Of a stretch of DNA of 64,000 nucleotides, positions 59,293-64,000 are shown piece by piece; within the stretch, counting starts at the first letter, position 1, and each line of letters begins with the position of its first letter. The translations under genes were made by a program, and so were the position numbers. The notes beneath the pieces are model-generated. The model did not search any database and had not been told where the DNA came from. It saw only the letters and a program-made list of their open reading frames with translations. The DNA is from Klebsormidium nitens. Lineage: Eukaryota > Streptophyta > Klebsormidiophyceae > Klebsormidiales > Klebsormidiaceae. The stretch is from contig DF237054.1 in assembly GCA_000708835.1 (NCBI GenBank), positions 62,001-126,000 on the forward strand, given 5' to 3'.

Positions 59293-60618
59293 CTAGATCA
59301 CAATCTCAACCTTGCCGCGTTTCTTCACAACGGCCTCCTTGCCAATAGCGACCTTCCTGACGGCTGGCTGGCCCTTTGGGCTGCTAATCGAGCTGACAGA
59401 GAAGCTGTCATTCAATCCGGAGACCTCGGCGTCTCCCGCGAGAGACAGGCTGACACTGCTAGCATCATCCCCACCAGAGGGGTTTGGAGCCTGCGGGGCA
59501 GGTCTCACGAACCGCTCCAGAGGTTCCGCATATCGGGAGCTCTGTGGGACAGGGACGGACGCGGTTGGAACGACGGGTGTTGCAACGGGCACAACGGGCA
59601 CAACCGGCACTGCTGGGACCTCCTGAGGCTGGGCAGCTGCAGGGGCCATACCCTGCATCATCTTGCGGACGAGCTCCGGGTTCTCCTCTGCAATCCTGGT
59701 CATGGTGGGCTGGGCAGCCTTCATCATGCTCTTTGTGAAGCAGAAGCTGGCCGCAGAGCCGCAGAGCATGAGCATGAGCTGGATCTCCGGGGAGATGGCA
59801 GACACCCTCTTGCCGTACTTCTTCACAAGCCTCTCGAGGACCGTATCGTAACGTTCGATGCTCTCGAAGATGCTCTGGCTCCAGCCGTCCAGGTCAAGAT
59901 CAAACGGATTGTACTTCTTGTTCATGATCTCCAGGCCCGTTGTGACCGTGATGAGGGCGGTCCGGCAGCTCTCGATCCCGTTGGTCATCATCTGGTCCTC
60001 CTGCAACTTGCGGAGCTCCATCCGCATCTCCTCAATGTCAGAGTCAATCGTGTAGTCAGAGACCTCCTGCACGCCCTCTGCCTTCATCCGCTTGAGTGTC
60101 AGCAGAATGTACAGCTTCTCCTCTCGGATCGAGCCAAATCCAGGGCTTGGCTTGGGCTCAGGGGCCTTTGGAGGGGGCGGCCTCGAGTTTGAGCGGGAGC
60201 GAGAGCGAGAATAACGCCTGGATGGTGACGGCCTCCGGGGTGGGGGCGAGCGGCGACGGGGTGTAGGGCTGGGAGAGGGTGAATGCTCACGGAAGGAGCG
60301 GCGCATCTTGTCTGGGTTTGCCAGGCCGCTGACGTCAATGGTCACGGACGGGCTGCGATGGCGCCAGGCCCGGGGGGAGGAATCGTCCGAGCTGTACATG
60401 TCGTGTTGGGGAGAGGAGGCCCTTGGCGGAGGGGACGGCCTCTTCTCTTGCTGCCCTGGCGGCTTTGGAGAGGGTGCAGGTGGGGGGCCTTGCTTGTCAT
60501 CCGTCCTGACCGTGAACTGAAGGTTGTCTCCCTTTGGCGTCCTCGTGGCAACTGCAATCATGCCCCCCGACTGCTCAGGGTTGACGACGAGTTTATGAGC
60601 TGTGTTCTGCTGCTCCAT
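59293..60618 (-). CDS. Giant-virus DUF5767-like protein with RS-rich region
   Basis: An intronless 441-codon frame. The N-terminal third is Pro/Ser/Arg-rich, including RRYSRSRSRSNSRPPP, which resembles the RS domains of splicing factors. The middle (about residues 160-310) is helical and reads REEKLYILLTLKRMKAEG, GLEIMNKKYNPFDLDLDGWS, YDTVLERLVKKYGKR and SPEIQLMLMLCGSAASFCFT. I recognise the KYNPFDLDLDGWS...YD block, from memory, as that of the NCLDV family DUF5767, of unknown function. The C-terminus is Pro/Val-rich and then basic. It is divergent from the SWIB gene with 104 bases between starts, as expected of a compact viral genome. Confidence 0.7.
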   Translation of the reverse strand: MEQQNTAHKLVVNPEQSGGMIAVATRTPKGDNLQFTVRTDDKQGPPPAPSPKPPGQQEKRPSPPPRASSPQHDMYSSDDSSPRAWRHRSPSVTIDVSGLANPDKMRRSFREHSPSPSPTPRRRSPPPRRPSPSRRYSRSRSRSNSRPPPPKAPEPKPSPGFGSIREEKLYILLTLKRMKAEGVQEVSDYTIDSDIEEMRMELRKLQEDQMMTNGIESCRTALITVTTGLEIMNKKYNPFDLDLDGWSQSIFESIERYDTVLERLVKKYGKRVSAISPEIQLMLMLCGSAASFCFTKSMMKAAQPTMTRIAEENPELVRKMMQGMAPAAAQPQEVPAVPVVPVVPVATPVVPTASVPVPQSSRYAEPLERFVRPAPQAPNPSGGDDASSVSLSLAGDAEVSGLNDSFSVSSISSPKGQPAVRKVAIGKEAVVKKRGKVEIVI

Positions 60619-60722
60619 GGTCTACCTTTGGTAAAGAAAACAGGCAGCACGCTCTGGCCGTTCCATGGCTCCAGGGGCGCGCGTTTTTTTGGCCCTCTCC
60701 AAATTCCCAGAGAGAAGCAGTA

Positions 60723-61268
60723 ATGGCACCACGGACTGGATCCAAGAAAGGACAGAAGGCTGAGCCCGTTGAGAACGCCGAGCCGAGCCCCGTTGACACA
60801 CAGGACGTTGTACCCAAGGAGCCACCGACGACCAAGCATGGGCTAGAGGCTGGGGACGACATCATGAAGGCCCTCAGCAAGCTGCAGAGATCCATCAACA
60901 AAACACAAAAGGCTGTGCTGTCACTCCAGGCAACTTCACAGGGGCAGGGAGAGAGTGTGCAACCCGCAAAGCCCAAGAAGGAGCCCAGCGGTTTCGCAAA
61001 GCCGAGCCGCATCTCGAACGAGCTTAGCAGCTTTCTCGGGGTTCCTTCCAATACAAGGCTTGCTCGCACACAGGTCACAAAGCTCCTGACCGAGTACATC
61101 AAGAAGAACGACCTGCAGTGTCCCGACAACCGCCGCAACATCCGACTCGATGACAAGCTCAAGGACCTGCTCAAGGTCCCAGAGGGCACCGTGGTGACGT
61201 TCTTCAACCTGCAGAAGCATTGCAAGAACCACTACATCTCTGAGGACGAGGAGGTTGCCTCGGAGTAG
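60723..61268 (+). CDS. SWIB/MDM2-domain protein, viral type
   Basis: An intronless 181-codon frame. The N-terminal half is Lys/Glu/Pro-rich with a helical stretch (IMKALSKLQRSINKTQKAV). The C-terminal ~85 residues form a SWIB domain: SRISNELSSFLGVPSNTRLA, VTKLLTEYIKKNDLQ, NRRNIRLDDKLKDLLKV and VTFFNLQKHCKNHYI. Cellular SWIB domains occur in chromatin remodellers, and NCLDVs carry free-standing copies whose role is unproven. Its stop lies 6 bases from the stop of the facing small membrane ORF. No intron, unlike all host genes left of 56 kb. Confidence 0.9.
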   Translation: MAPRTGSKKGQKAEPVENAEPSPVDTQDVVPKEPPTTKHGLEAGDDIMKALSKLQRSINKTQKAVLSLQATSQGQGESVQPAKPKKEPSGFAKPSRISNELSSFLGVPSNTRLARTQVTKLLTEYIKKNDLQCPDNRRNIRLDDKLKDLLKVPEGTVVTFFNLQKHCKNHYISEDEEVASE

Positions 61269-61274
61269 TGTGGA

Positions 61275-61481
61275 TCAGAGTTCGATCATGGAGTAAGACC
61301 GGGACGGTTTCCCAAACCGTAGGCAAAAGTATCGGAAGGCGCACACGAGAATGACTGCCAGGAGAAGGGCAGAAGTGGCTATGAGCGTGATGTGGGCCCT
61401 TTCGAGCCGGTGAGATGGCTGCGACTCCTCGGCGCAGCAGTCGACCAAGTTGTCCATAAGAAGCTGCAAGCATTTGGCCAT
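61275..61481 (-). CDS. Small single-pass membrane protein (68 residues)
   Basis: From ATG 61481 the product starts MAKCLQLLMDNLVDCC, then has one clear transmembrane helix (ITLIATSALLLAVILVCAFR) and a short basic tail. It fits tightly between the SWIB and acidic-protein genes (6 and 58 bases), which supports it as real. Similar tiny membrane proteins are frequent in large DNA viruses. No family assigned. Confidence 0.55.
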   Translation of the reverse strand: MAKCLQLLMDNLVDCCAEESQPSHRLERAHITLIATSALLLAVILVCAFRYFCLRFGKPSRSYSMIEL

Positions 61482-61539
61482 CTGAATCAACACGCGTTGT
61501 CCTGCGTGCCGTTTTTTGTGGCTCTCCACTCAAGCACTA

Positions 61540-61866
61540 ATGGAAGCGCTCGAGTGCAGGCTGCAAGCGATCGTGGCAGACTTCAAAAACATCTTGCGGG
61601 ATACGGAGCCCAAGGCTTTGAAGAAGGGCGCTCTGTCACGCCTGAAACTCATCGGTGAGCAGCTCGTGCGCAGCATCGAAGCAGAGCTGCACACTGTCAA
61701 GAGGCTGCAGTACAAGGAGACAGATGACGAGGCGTCTGATGACTCTGATGACGAAGCATCTCTCGGTGGTGAAGTCTACAGACCATCCAATTATGTTGCA
61801 GATACTGTAAATGCGATTCCGTTTCTTCAACCAGGAGGGGGTCGAGCGGTTCCAGTGCAACCTTGA
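61540..61866 (+). CDS. Small acidic helical protein, overlaps SET gene
   Basis: ATG 61540 opens a 108-codon frame: MEALECRLQAIVADFKNILR, GALSRLKLIGEQLVRSIEAE, then an acidic run (ETDDEASDDSDDEASLGG). The end overlaps the start of the SET gene by 56 bases in another frame. The overlap and lack of spacing fit a compact viral layout. No function recognised. Confidence 0.5.
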   Translation: MEALECRLQAIVADFKNILRDTEPKALKKGALSRLKLIGEQLVRSIEAELHTVKRLQYKETDDEASDDSDDEASLGGEVYRPSNYVADTVNAIPFLQPGGGRAVPVQP

Positions 61867-62398
61867 GTGTGCCAGCTGCACAGCTCAGAGACGGAACGGT
61901 GGTCAGTGCACAAGAAGGGTGTGTATAGGGCTTCTTGTGTGCTGGCAGCACCTGCGGACAATCAAAGACGCCAACAGCGGTTTGAAGATCCAAACCTCGC
62001 CGATCCCGGGTGCTGGGAAGGGCCTGTTTGCTTGGAGTAAGCACGGTGGGAACGAGATCGTGTTTGTGCCGAACGAAACCATATGCTCGTATGATGGGGA
62101 CGTCATCTCCCAGGCTGAGTTTGACAGACGCTATGGGCAAGACACGGGCCCTTATGTTGCAGGGGGGCAGGCTGGGCTACTCATTGACGGGGCATGCAAG
62201 CGAGGTGCGGGGACAGTTGCAAATGGACGGCGGGGACACGTTGATTCGAACGCACGGTTTTCGAACAGCCATGCAGGAGGGGTGCAGAGGCTCACGATAA
62301 AGGCGACCAAGAACATCCGGCACGGGCAGGAGATCATTGTACCGTATGGTGCAGACTACTGGCGGAAACACCGGGGTGTTGCGCGAACAACCCGTTAA
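61811..62398 (+). CDS. Viral SET-domain protein methyltransferase with Cys-rich head
   Basis: An intronless 195-codon frame. Residues ~16-45 hold a zinc-cluster-like motif (CNLECASC...GGQC...C...CWQH) of a type that I associate with giant-virus proteins. The rest is a minimal SET domain: SPIPGAGKGLFAW, ICSYDGDVISQAEFD, GPYVAGGQAGLLIDGA, HVDSNARFSNSHAGG, TIKATKNIRHGQEIIVPYG and ADYW. The GKGLFA, NARFSN and GQEI-PYG-DYW elements supply the usual cofactor and lysine-channel positions. Small viral SET proteins can methylate histone H3, shown for a chlorovirus; the target here is unknown. Its stop is 2 bases from that of the facing gene. Confidence 0.88.
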   Translation: MRFRFFNQEGVERFQCNLECASCTAQRRNGGQCTRRVCIGLLVCWQHLRTIKDANSGLKIQTSPIPGAGKGLFAWSKHGGNEIVFVPNETICSYDGDVISQAEFDRRYGQDTGPYVAGGQAGLLIDGACKRGAGTVANGRRGHVDSNARFSNSHAGGVQRLTIKATKNIRHGQEIIVPYGADYWRKHRGVARTTR

Positions 62399-62400
62399 TT

Positions 62401-62667
62401 TTAGAAGATTGGTGCAATTTTCCGTTCCTCTTTGCTCCTCAGGAGGTTGTTCGCAAGATTGAAGAGGACAACTGCGATTGCCGCATATTGCACGTCTCCG
62501 GCAGCCCAGTATGCAACAAAGCACTGGAACACGAGTCGGAACAGCGGCGGCTCGAAGAAGTGACGGAGCAGGCCTGCCGGCTCAGGGAATGATCGGGCCG
62601 CCATGAGGAACATGAGAGCAACAAGCGCAGCAACCAGCTTGTGTTCGTCGAACGCGGTGAATGCCAT
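62401..62667 (-). CDS. Small hydrophobic membrane protein (88 residues)
   Basis: ATG 62667, MAFTAFDEHKLVAALVALMF. Two or three hydrophobic helices (LVAALVALMFLMAARSF; LVFQCFVAYWAAG; YAAIAVVLFNLANNLL) and a basic end. It faces the SET gene tail to tail with a 2-base gap. Possibly a virion membrane protein; family not recognised. Confidence 0.6.
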   Translation of the reverse strand: MAFTAFDEHKLVAALVALMFLMAARSFPEPAGLLRHFFEPPLFRLVFQCFVAYWAAGDVQYAAIAVVLFNLANNLLRSKEERKIAPIF

Positions 62668-62698
62668 GTATGCAATGAAGTGTGTGCAGGAAAAAGTT

Positions 62699-63169
62699 TC
62701 AAACAGTGTTGATCACCTCACAGCAACAGTCCTCCACGTCCGCATAGTCGTCCTCTATTCTGGTGGGTAAACGGAGAGATTGTCCGTACGACAAGACATA
62801 TAGCTCGACCTTGCGACCGATGGTCATTTCTCCTTCAATCTCCCTGAAGCCCTTGGTAGCCAGGACGGTGTGGCCGCAGCACTCCAACACCTTGAGCATC
62901 TCTACAATCATCCTCCACGTGACATCTTGGGGTATCAGCCTGAGGCTGTCAAACGTCTGGGTGGAGTAGGGAGAGCGGAATGGGAGGTAGTCGACCTTGA
63001 ACATCCCCCTCCTGTCCGTCCAGTCAAAACGCCCGCAGCGGTACGTTAGGCCCTTGAGGCATCCTACATTGTTGCACCTTCTTGCAATGTCTTCTCGGGC
63101 AGCCTGCGACCACTGTGCACGGCGGGGGATGAAGTCGATGGCCACCCCTGCATCCGCAACATTCTCCAT
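62699..63169 (-). CDS. Unknown protein, viral block (156 residues)
   Basis: From ATG 63169, MENVADAGVAIDFIPRRAQW, then CGRFDWTDRRGMFKVDYLPF and RMIVEMLKVLECCGHTVLA. The open frame extends upstream without ATG to 63202 (and further to ...GLRRRVWDRWAFGPAA), so it might be an out-of-frame continuation of the recombinase-like gene before it, but it has its own ATG. A mixed alpha/beta composition; no family recognised. Confidence 0.5.
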   Translation of the reverse strand: MENVADAGVAIDFIPRRAQWSQAAREDIARRCNNVGCLKGLTYRCGRFDWTDRRGMFKVDYLPFRSPYSTQTFDSLRLIPQDVTWRMIVEMLKVLECCGHTVLATKGFREIEGEMTIGRKVELYVLSYGQSLRLPTRIEDDYADVEDCCCEVINTV

Positions 63170-63210
63170 GGCTGCCGGACCGAATGCCCATCTGTCCCAC
63201 ACGCGTCTTC

Positions 63211-64000
63211 TTAAGCCCCGCTGACGCTGTTGAAGAGGCGCACAAGGGACGAATTGTCAAGGACCGTCCCATCTTTGAAGAAAATCGTCGAGAAGGCTCG
63301 TTTCAGGGCCTTTGAGGGCATGCCTTCGTCGCCTGTTGAATTGGACAGCACGTACTTGCGGGGGAACAGGCGGAGGGAGTCTGCAATCTGGTTGTTGAGC
63401 GCACGCGGTACTAGCTCAAACCTTGTCTCTTCCCCCGTTTGCTTCTTGCAGGCCCTGTGAAAGGTGAACTTGTTGATGCACGTCTCAACAATGCTGTCCA
63501 CCAATCTGTCTGTGCGCGTTTCACCAAGCCGAACGACCTTCACATGACAAAGATCGGAATGTAACGGTTTGATGGCAGAGTAGAGGCTCAGCATAAGGCT
63601 CTGAAGTAAAAGGCCCTTCTCTAAGTCACTGAGGTTGCCGGCCCCTTTCGGATACAGCTTTTCTTTGATCTCCTTTGCAAGGCACTTTTTCATCCGCTCG
63701 ATCTCGGCTTTTCCAACCGCTGTCTTCATCACCTCCTGTTCTGTTTTTCTCTCTTCGGCAAGATCGTGGATGGCTTCAACAAACAATGCGTGATATCTCT
63801 GGAGCAGCCCCTCGTGTTGCCCTCTCTTCAAAAGCAGTAACAGGTATGAGGTAGAGCTTGCGAGATGCCGGCTTGTAGCCTGTCAGGGCTGTGGACACTG
63901 CGTCAACATCGCTGAGCCACACAAGGTTCTCCATATTTGGGCGTCCGCTTACCCGCTTGTGCAGACGCTGCAGCAGCGATAAGTACTGCGTGATGGTGCT
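63211..64000 (-). pseudogene. Tyrosine-recombinase-like viral gene, frameshifted, cut by window edge
   Basis: Two minus-strand frames belong together. From the right edge to about 63834 the frame reads TITQYLSLLQRLHKRVSG, ENLVWLSDVDAVS and LTGYKPASRKLYLIPVTA, which resembles the SAM-like N-terminal domain of integrase-like proteins in large DNA viruses. At a run of four T (plus strand AAAA, 63830-63833) coding switches by one base to a second frame that runs to a stop at 63211: QRYHALFVEAIHDLAEERK, FELVPRALNNQIADSL and STIFFKDGTVLDNSSLVRLF. No ATG starts the second frame. The core catalytic RHxxY box is not seen before the stop, so the C-terminus may also be missing. Either a decayed endogenous copy or a single-base assembly error. 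Confidence 0.55.

Noticed and set aside
60936..61232. 98-codon minus-strand frame opposite the SWIB gene
   Set aside because: Antisense to a clear SWIB domain; no independent support.

Overview
The window looks like nuclear DNA of a streptophyte green alga. A filamentous charophyte such as Klebsormidium is my best guess, but that is inference. Host genes are split by GT-AG introns of roughly 60-1200 bp. They include land-plant-type families: CSN5, an AN1/C2H2 stress-associated protein, a plastid fructose-bisphosphatase of the cpFBPII type, a plant SULTR sulfate transporter and a plastid-targeted DUF1825-like protein. The last ~5 kb (59.3-64.0 kb), and possibly ~7 kb from 56.9 kb, are different. 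Genes there are intronless, packed with gaps of 2-100 bp on both strands, and match nucleocytoplasmic large DNA virus (NCLDV, giant virus) families. I read this as an endogenous giant-virus segment that continues past the right edge.

Layout, left to right: chlorophyllase-like hydrolase fragment (-, 0.6-1.3 kb); PPPDE/DeSI peptidase (+, 2.45-4.55); CSN5 (-, 5.4-8.1); GT31-like galactosyltransferase (+, 9.2-12.4); assembly gap (13.3-13.7); secreted EGF/cysteine-module protein (+, 14.8-19.0); PAF-acetylhydrolase-like esterase (-, 21.8-26.0); 2-oxoglutarate/Fe(II) oxygenase (+, 26.5-30.4); AN1/C2H2 zinc-finger protein (-, 31.65-34.3); charged Lys-rich protein (+, 35.0-37.5); DUF1825-like plastid protein (-, 40.4-41.8); TRM13 tRNA methyltransferase (+, 42.7-46.3); plastid FBPase (-, 47.1-49.9); 3' half of a sulfate transporter (-, 51.75-55.97); ankyrin protein (+, 56.9-57.7); then the viral block: RS-domain/DUF5767-like (-), SWIB (+), small membrane protein (-), acidic protein (+), SET methyltransferase (+), small membrane protein (-), two unknown ORFs (-), the last with an out-of-frame N-terminal part.

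The host genes do not form a pathway; they are ordinary neighbours, often in divergent pairs sharing 0.5-1.1 kb. Two observations stand out. First, in two unrelated genes (the PAF-AH-like esterase and the sulfate transporter) introns hold series of decaying tandem copies of the adjacent exon edge, often with the splice site retained ('exon echoes', period about 94-184 bp). Second, the sulfate transporter lacks its whole N-terminal half exactly where the intronless, virus-like DNA begins, and an inverted/direct repeat cluster lies beside the first clearly viral gene. All exon boundaries were derived by hand from reading frame, phase and GT-AG signals; no search was run.
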